A stretch of 64,000 nucleotides of DNA from Sedimentibacter sp. SX930 (lineage in GTDB: Bacteria; Bacillota; Bacilli; Lactobacillales; Aerococcaceae): the NCBI GenBank assembly GCA_002155105.1, contig MUZD01000011.1, positions 55,796 through 119,795 on the forward strand, given 5' to 3'. A program made the position numbers and the translations under genes. Within the stretch, counting starts at the first letter, position 1. Every line of letters starts with the position of its first letter. The notes under the pieces are model-generated. The model did not search any database. It was not told the origin of the DNA and saw nothing but the letters and a program-made list of their open reading frames with translations. This document shows, one piece after another, positions 17,971 to 26,429 of this stretch.

Positions 17971-18020
17971 AAAAAAGTTAAGGGGTGCCTCGAAATAATG
18001 AGGCGCCACTTAACTTTTTC
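17971..18020. terminator. Bidirectional terminator between esterase and phosphatase genes
   Basis: AAAAAGTTAAG and CTTAACTTTTT form the outer stem and GCCTC/GAGGC an inner one. A-rich and T-rich flanks allow use in both directions. Confidence 0.8.
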
Positions 18021-18048
18021 ATTTATCCAGATTTGTTTTCAAGAAACT

Positions 18049-18618
18049 TTAGAACCCATGCCGTTCGACTTCCAACAGCGCGAATGTTTTCGCCTCCGGA
18101 TCGTATTCGTATTTGAAGACGCAGCAGTTGGTGATGCCATCCTTCATCACATCATGCGGATCCTGCCAAGCGCGCAGGAAGTGGATGCAGGCACCGGCAT
18201 GGGAGACAGCAAGCACAGTCTTATGGTCGTCTTGTTCCATAATTTCGATGCAAGTCTTGACCATCCGCTCCTTTACCTGATCGCCGGATTCGCCACCGTA
18301 CTGCACGAAAAAGGTACTTTTGTCTTTGGGATTCAGATCTTCGCTCTCACCTTCGAAGGTGCCGAAATGCATTTCCTTCAGGCCTTTCAGACGTTGGTAG
18401 GGCATCAATTCGTTCGTAACGATCTCCAGCGTATCGCAGGCGCGCTCGGCTGTGGAGCTGTAGGCGTGGTCGAGATCTATATCATCAAAGTAGGCACTGG
18501 CGATTCCGGCTTGTTGGATGCCGAGCTCCGTCAAAGGCGAATCGCATGCCCCCTGGATTTTTCTGCGGACATTGAAAAGGGTCTGGCCATGGCGCATCAA
18601 GTACAACGTTTTTTTCAT
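18049..18618 (-). CDS. Histidine phosphatase family protein
   Basis: This protein has 189 residues from the ATG at 18618, which follows AGGAGG. The phosphoglycerate-mutase-like motif LMRHGQTLFN (catalytic His) is near residue 8, and the second catalytic site lies in GTFEGES and SHAGACIHF. The length and sequence fit small broad-specificity phosphatases or phosphoglycerate mutase-like enzymes (GpmB/PhoE type); the substrate is not predictable. The open frame extends another 68 codons upstream but runs into a GC-rich repeat and has no start signal, so I reject that extension. It is transcribed alone, toward a bidirectional terminator. Confidence 0.85.
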   Translation of the reverse strand: MKKTLYLMRHGQTLFNVRRKIQGACDSPLTELGIQQAGIASAYFDDIDLDHAYSSTAERACDTLEIVTNELMPYQRLKGLKEMHFGTFEGESEDLNPKDKSTFFVQYGGESGDQVKERMVKTCIEIMEQDDHKTVLAVSHAGACIHFLRAWQDPHDVMKDGITNCCVFKYEYDPEAKTFALLEVERHGF

Positions 18619-18753
18619 ATGGGTTCCTCCTGGGATGTGAAGCGTATGCATATCAATTATACTACTTGCTTCGGGGGGCAAGTCAACAGGGAGAGTCTCC
18701 GCATACTCTCCGCTCTCATAGATATGGCAGACGTGATACGCCAAACGGGTTTT

Positions 18754-18836
18754 CTCCTCCGGCGAACGGAGGCTACGCCGGAGCACGCCTCGCATTAAAA
18801 GTCTGTGCTCCGATGAGGGCAAGCTCGCCGGAGGAG
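18754..18836. repeat. GC-rich inverted-repeat element
   Basis: CTCCTCCGGCGA at 18754-18765 and TCGCCGGAGGAG at 18825-18836 are perfect 12-bp inverted ends. Inside, GGAGCAC (18780-18786) complements GTGCTCC (18805-18811). The phrase GGCTACGCCGGAG resembles GGCTTCGCCGGAG of the 163-bp repeats, so the elements may be related. It lies just before a truncated transporter end. Confidence 0.6.
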
Positions 18837-18850
18837 GGCACCGATTCTGT

Positions 18851-18970
18851 CGCTCGGTGCGCGGTATCTTCTATATCGAAGCTGCGATCCTGCTTGTGTT
18901 GGCGGCATTCCGGTTCGTGATGACCTTGAGGAAACCGCGGGAAAATGCGCAGATAGCTGCGGCAGAATAG
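18851..18970 (+). pseudogene. C-terminal remnant of a membrane transporter
   Basis: Reading from 18851, the frame encodes about 39 residues ending at TAG 18968-18970. A hydrophobic helix (IEAAILLVLAAFRFVMTL) is followed by a basic-acidic tail (RKPRENAQIAAAE). This looks like the last transmembrane helix and tail of a major-facilitator-type permease. No start codon or upstream part exists; the sequence before it is the GC-rich inverted-repeat element. I infer that the gene was deleted by rearrangement at the repeat. A terminator follows directly, as expected of a former gene end. Confidence 0.5.
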
Positions 18971-18992
18971 AACGAAAAAATAAAATAAGACG

Positions 18993-19041
18993 AAAAAATC
19001 ACCCGCGAAGGATCTTGAGGTCCTTTGAGGGTGATTTTTTT
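18993..19041. terminator. Bidirectional terminator
   Basis: AAAAAATCACCC and GGGTGATTTTTT form the outer stem, with AAGGATC/GGTCCTT inside. It can serve the remnant on the plus strand and the ferredoxin gene on the minus strand. Confidence 0.85.
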
Positions 19042-19062
19042 GTAGAAGGCGTGGTTAGTCGG

Positions 19063-19404
19063 CTATTTTTTAGTTTTTTCCGGCGGGCAATCATTTTTTT
19101 CCTCAGGGCTGTCTTCAGTTTGTTCGGGTTTCATGGCTCCCAGGGGAAAGGTCGGCAAGATTTCTTCCGATCCTTTCAAGCGGTACTTCAGCGCTCCGGA
19201 TGGGCAAGTGTGGATGACGCGCGCCACTTCTTCGGGCGTATCGGCATCAGCCAAAATCCAAGGTTTTCTTTTCGTGTCGAAGATGGCGTTGTTCCCCCGC
19301 ACGCAGTTGCCGGAGTACGTGCAGACGCTTAAATTGAAGTAGACATCGACCTTTTCTCCTGTATATTTCCGATAGCCACTCGCTAATAGTTCAGACTCAT
19401 TCAT
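19063..19404 (-). CDS. YjdI-type (Fer4_19) iron-sulfur mono-cluster protein
   Basis: This 113-residue protein matches the divergent 4Fe-4S Fer4_19/YjdI family. Cysteines occur in LSVCTYSGNCVRG and in HTCPSGALKYRL, with the family phrase about tryptophan and a proline-aspartate stretch (KPWILADADTPEEVARVI) in between. The usual family length is about 70-80 residues; here a charged tail of about 35 residues (TEDSPEEKNDCPPEKTKK) is added. The function of YjdI proteins is not established. A TATAAT on the minus strand at 19461-19456 may be its -10 box. The mgtE leader and promoter lie on the other side of that intergenic region. Confidence 0.8.
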   Translation of the reverse strand: MNESELLASGYRKYTGEKVDVYFNLSVCTYSGNCVRGNNAIFDTKRKPWILADADTPEEVARVIHTCPSGALKYRLKGSEEILPTFPLGAMKPEQTEDSPEEKNDCPPEKTKK

Positions 19405-19630
19405 AATAATGCCTCCCCTTTCGGACCGCTTTTGATAGCGGATTCATTTGTGACCATTATATCACTTTGGCCATGAAATCCGTAAAGGAATACTTCTTTA
19501 GGCAAAGGTGGCCATACACGATGATAAGTAGTAGACTAAATATGGAGAGTAGGGGAATTTATCGATATCCTTGTGCGTAATGAAAGAACAAAAAGATTGA
19601 GGTGAGAACAAATGGACGCAGATAGTAGTC

Positions 19631-19803
19631 AGGGTATAGCAGACAAACCACCTAGGCGCGGTTTTAGCCTGAATGGTTCCGTGTGGAGCCAGCCATCAGG
19701 TCTGTTTGTATCCTCAGCCCAATCGCAGATAATATAAACCGGAAACTTGTCGTCTCGAATCCGTCTGTTATACCTTCAAAAAGAGGAATCAAATTGGAGG
19801 TAT
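19631..19803 (+). promoter_or_regulatory. Structured leader of mgtE, candidate translational riboswitch
   Basis: The arm AGGGTATAGCAGAC (19631-19644) can pair with GTCTGTTTGTATCCT (19700-19714), closing a domain that contains GGTTCC-GTGT-GGAGCC and other hairpins. Its inner part GGTATAGCAGAC (19633-19644) can instead pair over 12 bp, one of them G-U, with GTCTGTTATACC (19763-19774). The end of that distal arm, ATACCTTC (19770-19777), can pair with GGAGGTAT (19796-19803), which holds the mgtE ribosome binding site. These alternatives exclude each other, as in a translational switch. I could not match the conserved blocks of the M-box magnesium riboswitch. Confidence 0.6.
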
Positions 19804-19807
19804 GGAC

Positions 19808-21145
19808 ATGGAATTGAACGAAATGTTATTAAAAGCAGTAGAAAACAAAAATGTTGCAGAATTGAAGGAGCTCGTCGGCGATCACTATCCAGTGGATGTC
19901 GCAACGGCTCTGTTTGAGTTTGAAGATGAAGAATTGGCAGCCTTGCTTAATCTATTGGAAGCGAAGGAAATCGCCGCCATCATAGAGGAAGCGGAAGAGG
20001 AACTCCAACAAGGTATGATCGGCTTGTTGGACTCGAAGAAAATCGTCAAGTTCTTCGCCTACATGTCGCCCGATGACATTGCCGATATCCTTGGAATGCT
20101 CGGTGTCGGACAACGCAAAGAAATCTTAGGGATGATGAAAAAAAGCGATTCGAATGAGATCCAGATGCTTTTGGGATATGGACCGGACACTGCCGGGGGG
20201 ATCATGACGACGAAGTACATCGCTTTGAAAAGCGGGCTCAGCATGAAAGATGTGCTGCAGGAAATCCGGCGCATCGGCCCTAAAACGGAAATCATCGAAA
20301 CGATTTTTGTCGTCGATAAAGCGAATGAATTAATCGGATCGGCCGACTTGCGTGACATTTTGGCCTCCGCCGAAGATGTCAGTTTGGAAGAGATCATGAA
20401 CGACAATGTCCTCTCGGTCCGCCCGGAAACCGACCAGGAGGAAGCCTCGCTTATCGTTTCCAAATACGATCTGAAAGTCATTCCGGTCGTGAACCGCCGA
20501 AACGTTATCCTCGGTATCATCACGATCGATGACATCATCGATGTTATCGTCGAGGAACAAACAGAAGACTTGCTGATGCTTTCCGGGGTAAGCAAGGATG
20601 AAAAGGTCGGCAACAAAATCAGCACTTCTGTTGTCAGAAGGCTGCCTTGGTTGGTAATCAATTTGATGACTGCCTTCCTGGCTTCCTTTACGGTCGGGAT
20701 GTTCGAGGATGTCATCATCCAAGTCGTCGCGCTTGCTGCTGCAATGCCGATCGTCACCGGAATGGGAGGGAATGCCGGCTCCCAGACGTTATCCGTGGTC
20801 ATCAGGAGCATCGCCTTGGGGGAAGTCGACATAAAAAACGATTGGAAATATGTTTTCAACGAGGTTGGCTTGGGGTTGATCAACGGGTCGGTGACCGGAT
20901 TGATCACCGGCATCATTCTTTACTTGAGATATGATAATTTCTTTTTGGGACTAATCATTCTGATAGCCATGATCGGAAATCTCATCATAGCAGGCTTCTT
21001 CGGATTCTTGATTCCGTTGGCTTTGAAAAAATGGGATTTGGATCCGGCAATTTCTTCCTCCATTTTCCTGACCACGGCGACCGATGTATTCGGCTTCTTC
21101 CTTTTTTTGAGCTTAGCGAAAATGTTCTTGCCGCATCTGTTGTGA
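19808..21145 (+). CDS. mgtE: Magnesium transporter MgtE
   Basis: This protein has 445 residues from the ATG at 19808, seven bases after GGAGG; the ATG at 19802 is too close to it. It has the MgtE N-domain (about 20-125, superhelical, acidic), paired CBS domains (about 135-255, with TIFVVDKANELIGSADLRDIL and VVNRRNVILGIITIDDIIDVI) and a C-terminal membrane domain of five helices with MGGNAGSQTLSVVIR, the pore-lining signature. MgtE is a homodimeric, magnesium-gated channel in the cytoplasmic membrane, and the cytosolic domains close it when magnesium is high. Expression is probably controlled by the structured leader just upstream. Confidence 0.95.
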   Translation: MELNEMLLKAVENKNVAELKELVGDHYPVDVATALFEFEDEELAALLNLLEAKEIAAIIEEAEEELQQGMIGLLDSKKIVKFFAYMSPDDIADILGMLGVGQRKEILGMMKKSDSNEIQMLLGYGPDTAGGIMTTKYIALKSGLSMKDVLQEIRRIGPKTEIIETIFVVDKANELIGSADLRDILASAEDVSLEEIMNDNVLSVRPETDQEEASLIVSKYDLKVIPVVNRRNVILGIITIDDIIDVIVEEQTEDLLMLSGVSKDEKVGNKISTSVVRRLPWLVINLMTAFLASFTVGMFEDVIIQVVALAAAMPIVTGMGGNAGSQTLSVVIRSIALGEVDIKNDWKYVFNEVGLGLINGSVTGLITGIILYLRYDNFFLGLIILIAMIGNLIIAGFFGFLIPLALKKWDLDPAISSSIFLTTATDVFGFFLFLSLAKMFLPHLL

Positions 21146-21182
21146 TTGCGGTTGTTGATTTACTTTTCAAGGAGGGATGGCC

Positions 21183-22493
21183 ATGTTTGATGGGAAACGG
21201 AGGATGAGAATCCTTTTTGCAGCACTTCTTTTGGCATCTGTTGCGTCTGGTTGCGCGAACGGACCAAGTAGGGATCCCGCAGCCAAAGAGTTGGCATCAA
21301 CCAAATATGATCCCCATGCTTTGGATGTATTCCATGTGGCCCTTGCACCCGGCTCGGATGAATCGGAGCGGACGTTCAGTTGGCATACCCAGGATACGAA
21401 CAAAAAGGGTGTGGTGGAGTTGAGCCGGTTGGATGAAGAGGGGAATATCCTGTCGAGCGAGACGTTCGAGGCGACAGTTGAAGACATTTTGCGCGGCCGT
21501 TCAAGACATAAAGCGACTGTCTCTGGACTGGAGGAGAACCAGCTTTATTCCTATCGATTCGGGGACGGCCACCGTGCCTGGTCGGAATCCTACACATTCC
21601 AGACGCAGGCGGAGGGGGATTTCAACATCCTGTTCTTCGGCGATCCGCAGATCGGAGCGGGTGATGGAACTTGGATCGATGCGGACGGCTGGGACAGGAC
21701 GGTGTCGGCCGCGACGGAAATGTTTCCCGATACGGCCTTCCTTGTTTCATCAGGTGATCAGGTGAACAGAGCTAGTGATTTGAGCCAATATGATGGCTGG
21801 TTCTTCCCGGAGGAGCTGACCGCTTATCCCGTCATGACCATTGCCGGAATACATGATGACTCCCCGTTTACGGATTATTTCAATGTTCCGAACGAAACCG
21901 GATTGGGGGAGGATTCCGAAGGCAGCGATTTTTATTTCACTTACGGAAACACCTTGTTCATGGCGCTGAATTCCCAAAGCAGCGACATCGCTGAGCACAA
22001 GGAAGCGATGGAGTTGGCGATCGCGGAAAGCCCGGATGCGACCCATCGGATTGTATTCCTGCACAAGTCGCTATACAGCAGTGCGAACCATGCACTTGAT
22101 GAAGATGTCCTCGTCTTGCGTGCTGGGTTGGTGCCGGTCTTCGATGAACTGAATATCGATGCGGTGCTGATGGGGCACGATCATGTCTATGTGCGGACCT
22201 ATCAGATGAAAGGCGATGAAGTGGTCGGGGAAATTGCCTACAACGAGGAGGGGGCGGCCGTCGATCCGGACGGCACCGTCTACCTGACCGGCAATTCGTC
22301 CTCCGGTTCCAAATACTACGATATGCAGGACGCCTCTGGTTACGAGCGCTATTCCGCAGTCGCCTTGCAGCTCAAGGAGCCGACCTATATGAACGTTGAG
22401 GTGACTGACAACGCACTCACATTCACAACTTACAAAGTATCCGATCAGTCTGTGGTTGATGCGTACAGCATTGTGAAGACGGTAGGGGAGTAA
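21183..22493 (+). CDS. Lipoprotein metallophosphoesterase with fibronectin-like domain
   Basis: This protein has 436 residues from the ATG at 21183. The N-terminus has a basic start, a hydrophobic core and lipobox-like ASGC, so it is probably anchored outside the membrane. A purple-acid-phosphatase-like fibronectin domain (about 40-145) precedes a calcineurin-like phosphoesterase domain. Metal motifs are FFGDPQIG, SSGDQVN, IAGIHDD (usually GNHE) and MGHDHVYVRT. It is likely an extracellular phosphatase or nucleotidase; the substrate is unknown. The ribosome binding site GGAGGG overlaps an earlier ATG at 21177. The gene follows mgtE by about 35 bp and could be co-transcribed. Confidence 0.82.
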   Translation: MFDGKRRMRILFAALLLASVASGCANGPSRDPAAKELASTKYDPHALDVFHVALAPGSDESERTFSWHTQDTNKKGVVELSRLDEEGNILSSETFEATVEDILRGRSRHKATVSGLEENQLYSYRFGDGHRAWSESYTFQTQAEGDFNILFFGDPQIGAGDGTWIDADGWDRTVSAATEMFPDTAFLVSSGDQVNRASDLSQYDGWFFPEELTAYPVMTIAGIHDDSPFTDYFNVPNETGLGEDSEGSDFYFTYGNTLFMALNSQSSDIAEHKEAMELAIAESPDATHRIVFLHKSLYSSANHALDEDVLVLRAGLVPVFDELNIDAVLMGHDHVYVRTYQMKGDEVVGEIAYNEEGAAVDPDGTVYLTGNSSSGSKYYDMQDASGYERYSAVALQLKEPTYMNVEVTDNALTFTTYKVSDQSVVDAYSIVKTVGE

Positions 22494-22542
22494 TGAGTCA
22501 ATAAATGATTTGATGTTAAGGCAAATAGAAAATTGATAGCAC

Positions 22543-22581
22543 AAAAAAAAAGCTGATTGCATACCCGCAATCAGCTTTTTT
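22543..22581. terminator. Bidirectional terminator between phosphoesterase and deoD
   Basis: AGCTGATTGC and GCAATCAGCT form a perfect 10-bp stem with loop ATACCC, flanked by A8 on the left and T6 on the right. Confidence 0.9.
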
Positions 22582-22613
22582 CTGTGGAACAAGCGCTTGT
22601 TTAAGTCTAAGTA

Positions 22614-23318
22614 TTACTCCTGGATGGCTGCTTCCAGCGCAACTATAATCATGTCGTTGAATGTTGTTTGACGTTCTTCGCTGGAGGTCAATTCGCCGGT
22701 GATCAGGTGATCGCTGACCGTCAGGATGCTGAGTGCCTTGACATGAAATTTAGAAGCCAAGTAATAAAGCCCTGCTGTTTCCATTTCGACCCCAAGTACG
22801 CCATATTTGCTCATATTGTCTGTGATATTGGAATCACTGTAAAAGCTGTCAGATGAGTAGACATTTCCGACATGGATGTTCATGCCTTGTTCTTTCCCGA
22901 GCGTGTAGGCTTTATTGATCAAGTCATAATTTCCGATAGGCGGGAAATAGGCTGGCGCGAAATCTTTGTAGATCATGGAAGAGTCCGTTGCCGCCGCTTG
23001 TGCGATGATGACGTCGCGGATATGCACATCTTCTTGGATAGCACCGCATGTACCGATACGGATCAAGTTTTTGGCGCCAAAATCATTGATCAATTCATGG
23101 ATATACAAGGTTGCAGATGGCATCCCCATTCCCGTACCTTGCACCGATATTTTTTTGCCCTTATAAGTGCCTGTGTAGCCCAGCATATTCCTGACGGTGT
23201 TATAGCACACTGCATCCTCCAAGAATGTTTCCGCGATATACTTCGCACGAAGTGGATCCCCCGGTAATAGAACGATTTCCGCGATTTGCCCTTTTTCTGC
23301 ATCAATGTGAAGACTCAT
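22614..23318 (-). CDS. deoD: Purine-nucleoside phosphorylase DeoD
   Basis: This protein has 234 residues from [30 protein letters not shown], with AGAGGAGG upstream; the longer frame is not needed. It is the hexameric bacterial type. Phosphate and nucleoside sites are visible as [29 protein letters not shown] and [10 protein letters not shown], and the catalytic Asp is in [10 protein letters not shown]. It splits purine (deoxy)ribonucleosides with phosphate to base and ribose 1-phosphate, feeding DeoB. A perfect Crp-like palindrome and a cre-like site lie about 80-140 bp upstream, next to the Crp/Fnr gene. Confidence 0.95.
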   Translation of the reverse strand: MSLHIDAEKGQIAEIVLLPGDPLRAKYIAETFLEDAVCYNTVRNMLGYTGTYKGKKISVQGTGMGMPSATLYIHELINDFGAKNLIRIGTCGAIQEDVHIRDVIIAQAAATDSSMIYKDFAPAYFPPIGNYDLINKAYTLGKEQGMNIHVGNVYSSDSFYSDSNITDNMSKYGVLGVEMETAGLYYLASKFHVKALSILTVSDHLITGELTSSEERQTTFNDMIIVALEAAIQE

Positions 23319-23396
23319 AATGATTTCCTCCTCTTTAGTGGTTAGTACCAATGATAGAGCAAAGGAGGATGAAGCGTTATGAAATCGCTCTCATCG

Positions 23397-23420
23397 TAAG
23401 TGTGAGGATGTTCACACTTA
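23397..23420 (-). promoter_or_regulatory. Crp/Fnr-type operator upstream of deoD
   Basis: TAAGTGTGA (23397-23405) and TCACACTTA (23412-23420) are perfect 9-bp inverted arms around a 6-bp centre. The core TGTGA-N6-TCACA is the textbook Crp spacing. It lies about 80 bp upstream of the deoD start and about 65 bp beyond the end of the gene for a Crp/Fnr-family protein, the obvious candidate ligand. Confidence 0.7.
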
Positions 23421-23441
23421 TTTTGTTAAAAGGTTCATTCG

Positions 23442-23456
23442 TAGAAAGCGTTTTCT
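23442..23456. promoter_or_regulatory. cre-like site upstream of deoD
   Basis: TAGAAAGCGTTTTCT matches WTGNAANCGNWNNCW at 14 of 15 positions and is itself palindromic. It suggests carbon catabolite control of nucleoside catabolism by CcpA. Confidence 0.5.
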
Positions 23457-23486
23457 TTGTTAACATGAAGGCACGACATCAGGGAC

Positions 23487-24143
23487 TTAGATGTTTGCGT
23501 AAGCTTCCAACTTTGAAAGGTTTAAGATGCGGATCTTTTTTGATTCCAATGCAATGATTTTTTCATCCTGCAAATCCTTGAATGTTTTTGAGACGGATTC
23601 CCGGGTCGCGCCGATAATGCTGGCTATGGTGCTTTGGTTCGTATGTTGGATGATCAAGTCAGTCGAAGCCTCACTGTTTTCGATAAAATCAAGCAGGGTA
23701 CGACAGACGCGGGTGTGGACGCTATGGAATGTGAGATTCTGTATTTGCCTGTTCAATGCTTTGAATCTTTGGTTATAAATACGGAAGATATTTTTCAGAA
23801 GGGCTTTATTTTCATACAGCAAGGTAGTGAAATCTGCTTGGGATAAATAGTAAATTTCTCCATCTTCAATCACTTCTACAGAAGATAGGGCATTACCGTC
23901 CGAAAAAAGTTCGATTTCGCCAAGCACTTCATGTTTTTTTACGAAACCGAGTATGAGCTCCTTCCCTTCATACATGCGATAAACTTTCAGCATGCCGCTC
24001 TTGATGATGTAAATTTTTTCGATGGGATCATCCTCGAAGATAAGCATATGGTTTTTCTTGTACTTCCTCGATGGGAGCTTTGAAAGGATGGTTTGTACTT
24101 GTTCGTCGGTCATACCATCAAATAGTTGAATACTTTTACTCAT
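23487..24143 (-). CDS. Crp/Fnr-family transcriptional regulator
   Basis: This 218-residue protein has a cyclic-nucleotide-binding-like beta barrel (about 10-125, with GEIELFSDGNALSSVEVIEDGEIYYLSQ), a dimerisation helix and a C-terminal winged helix. The recognition segment is NQSTIASIIGATRESVSKTFKDLQDEKII. There are no N-terminal cysteines for an Fnr-type iron-sulfur cluster, so an oxygen-sensing cluster is unlikely. The effector is unknown. It lies between deoD and deoB, and a TGTGA-N6-TCACA palindrome sits upstream of deoD, so it probably controls nucleoside use. A GAGGTG ribosome binding site precedes the ATG. Confidence 0.88.
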   Translation of the reverse strand: MSKSIQLFDGMTDEQVQTILSKLPSRKYKKNHMLIFEDDPIEKIYIIKSGMLKVYRMYEGKELILGFVKKHEVLGEIELFSDGNALSSVEVIEDGEIYYLSQADFTTLLYENKALLKNIFRIYNQRFKALNRQIQNLTFHSVHTRVCRTLLDFIENSEASTDLIIQHTNQSTIASIIGATRESVSKTFKDLQDEKIIALESKKIRILNLSKLEAYANI

Positions 24144-24192
24144 AATTTCACCTCATTCAAAATTGTAACATGAAACAGAAAGGAAGGGTATC

Positions 24193-25365
24193 GTGAAAAG
24201 TAAACGAATACATTTGATCGTTTTGGACTCTGTTGGGATCGGGGAGGCTCCCGATGCGGCAGTTTTCCATGATAGCGGAGCACACACCATAGGCCACATT
24301 GCCGAGAATATGGCATTGCGGCTACCCCATCTCGAAAGCTTGGGGTTAGGCAATATCGCAAACATAAAAGGGATAGAAAAGGCGCTCCCAAGCAAAGCCT
24401 ATTGGACAAAGTTGGCTGAAAAGAGCGCAGGAAAAGACACGATGACAGGCCATTGGGAAATTGCGGGCCTGCAGATCGATACGCCCTTCAGGGTATTCCC
24501 GGATGGCTTCCCCGAGGAACTGTTGGAAAAAATAGCGTCCTACTCAGGCAGAAAAATCATCGGCAACAAACCCGCTTCGGGAACAGCCATCCTGGATGAG
24601 CTGGGGCCGGAACAAATGGAGACAGGGGCATTGATCGTCTACACATCCGCTGACCCTGTCCTTCAGATTGCAGCACATGAGGGCATCATCCCGTTGGAGG
24701 AACTGTATGATATCTGTGAATATACGCGCCAGATTACAAAAGATGATCCCTATATGATCGGCCGGATCATCGCACGGCCATACATCGGCGAACCCGGTTC
24801 CTTCCAACGGACGGCTAACCGGCATGATTACGCACTGAACCCCTTCGGTAAGACCGTGTTGGATCAGCTGAAAGACAACGGGAAAGAGGTAATCGCCGTC
24901 GGGAAAATCAACGACATCTTCAATGGCCAAGGAATCACCAAATCCATCCGGACGAAGAGCAATATGGACGGCGTGGATCAGTTGCTGAATGTTATGGGCG
25001 AGCCGTTCGAAGGGCTTTCATTTACAAACTTGGTCGACTTCGATGCGCTGTACGGGCATCGCCGGGATGTTCAAGGATATGGGGAAGCTTTGATGGCATT
25101 TGATGCACGCATACCGGAAATACTTGATCAAATGGCAGAAGATGACTTGTTGATCATTACGGCAGATCATGGAAATGATCCGACAGCACCGGGAACAGAT
25201 CATACACGTGAATATGTACCGTTGCTTGTCTATTCGAAGCAATTTGTTCAAGCAGGAGAATTGACCACAGCTCTTCATTTTGCGGATATTTCCGCAACCA
25301 TCGCGGATAATTTTGATGTACCACAAGCCGAACACGGAAAAAGTTTTTTGGCGGAACTAAAATAA
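24193..25365 (+). CDS. deoB: Phosphopentomutase DeoB
   Basis: This 390-residue protein starts at a GTG after GGAAGG. It is an alkaline-phosphatase-superfamily enzyme with two manganese ions. Metal ligands are in [15 protein letters not shown] at the N-terminus and in [19 protein letters not shown] near the C-terminus. The catalytic Thr85 sits in [13 protein letters not shown]. It converts ribose 1-phosphate or deoxyribose 1-phosphate, made by DeoD, to the 5-phosphate. It heads a tight plus-strand run of binding protein, ABC ATPase, two permeases and a purine permease, a complete nucleoside uptake and salvage operon. Only 49 bp separate it from the divergent regulator gene. Confidence 0.95.
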   Translation: MKSKRIHLIVLDSVGIGEAPDAAVFHDSGAHTIGHIAENMALRLPHLESLGLGNIANIKGIEKALPSKAYWTKLAEKSAGKDTMTGHWEIAGLQIDTPFRVFPDGFPEELLEKIASYSGRKIIGNKPASGTAILDELGPEQMETGALIVYTSADPVLQIAAHEGIIPLEELYDICEYTRQITKDDPYMIGRIIARPYIGEPGSFQRTANRHDYALNPFGKTVLDQLKDNGKEVIAVGKINDIFNGQGITKSIRTKSNMDGVDQLLNVMGEPFEGLSFTNLVDFDALYGHRRDVQGYGEALMAFDARIPEILDQMAEDDLLIITADHGNDPTAPGTDHTREYVPLLVYSKQFVQAGELTTALHFADISATIADNFDVPQAEHGKSFLAELK

Positions 25366-25387
25366 AAAAATCATAGGAGTGATTCAG

Positions 25388-26419
25388 ATGAAAAAATTTA
25401 CAGTTAGAACGATTGGTCTTTCCTTATTGGCAACAACCCTATTAGCGGCCTGCGGAAACGGCGGCTCAAGCGACAGCAGCGAAAGCGGCTCAACTGCAGG
25501 GAAAGAATTTAAAGTCGGGATGGTGACGGATTTGGGCAGTGTGAACGACAAATCCTTTAACCAAAGCGCGTGGGAAGGTTTGCAAAAATTGCAAGCAGAC
25601 TTCGGCTACGATGTGAAATATCTTGAACCACAATCCGATGCGGAAGTGGAACCGAGCTTGCTGCAATTCGTCAACAGCGGCACGGACTTGACATGGGCAA
25701 CTGCAGCAACGTTGGCGGATGCTGTTACAAACATAGCCAAAAATAATCCCGATGCTAAATTGGGAATTGTCGATGCCGATATCGAAGGGATCGACAACAT
25801 TGTATCGATTTCATTCAAGGAGAATGAAGGGGCATTCCTGGCGGGGATTGTGGCAGCGAGCATGTCTGAAACGGATAAGATCGGATTTATCGGTGGAATG
25901 GAAATCCCTGTTATCCAACGCTTCCAAGCCGGTTTTGAAGCCGGAGTCCGTGAAATCAATCCGGATGCGCAAATCGTCGTTAACTATGCGGGGGTATTCA
26001 ACCGTGTGGATATCGGAAAATCTGCTGCCTCCACCATGTACAACGATGGTGTGGACGTCATCTTCCATGCTGCAGGCGGAACTGGGAATGGTATTTTCAA
26101 TGAAGCACAAGAACGTTTCAAAGCCGGCGAAAAAGTTTGGGTCATCGGCGTCGATAAAGATCAGTCCCTGGAATTCGGGAATGATGTTACATTGACATCC
26201 ATGATCAAGAACGTTGACACTGCAGTCTATGAAATATCCAAACAAGCTGCCGACGGGGAATTCCCAGGTGGACAAGTGGTGCGTCTAGGATTGGCAGAAA
26301 ATGGCGTTGGTTTGGCTGATACTTCCGATATCAATGTGCCAAAAGAAGTACTGGATGTAGTCGAAAGCTATAAGGAAAAAATCATTTCTGGAGAAATCAC
26401 AGTGCCTGAACAGCCATAA
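25388..26419 (+). CDS. BMP-family nucleoside-binding lipoprotein
   Basis: This protein has 343 residues from the ATG at 25388, after AGGAG; a GTG at 25379 is in frame but overlaps the ribosome binding site. Signal peptide II ends in the lipobox LLAACGN, followed by a serine-rich linker. The rest is a PnrA/BMP periplasmic-binding fold, with KVGMVTDLGSVNDKSFNQSAWEGL typical of nucleoside-binding members such as PnrA and NupN. It is tethered outside the membrane and delivers purine or pyrimidine nucleosides to the ABC permease encoded by the next three genes. Confidence 0.92.
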   Translation: MKKFTVRTIGLSLLATTLLAACGNGGSSDSSESGSTAGKEFKVGMVTDLGSVNDKSFNQSAWEGLQKLQADFGYDVKYLEPQSDAEVEPSLLQFVNSGTDLTWATAATLADAVTNIAKNNPDAKLGIVDADIEGIDNIVSISFKENEGAFLAGIVAASMSETDKIGFIGGMEIPVIQRFQAGFEAGVREINPDAQIVVNYAGVFNRVDIGKSAASTMYNDGVDVIFHAAGGTGNGIFNEAQERFKAGEKVWVIGVDKDQSLEFGNDVTLTSMIKNVDTAVYEISKQAADGEFPGGQVVRLGLAENGVGLADTSDINVPKEVLDVVESYKEKIISGEITVPEQP

Positions 26420-26429
26420 GGAGAATACT

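Noticed and set aside
17965..18798. 277-codon plus-strand frame antisense to the histidine phosphatase
   Set aside because: The minus strand holds the catalytic RHG motif and a proper AGGAGG start.
19571..19803. M-box (ykoK) magnesium riboswitch
   Set aside because: Only a GAGGTGAG phrase resembles it; the other conserved blocks were not found by eye. An Rfam search could overturn this.
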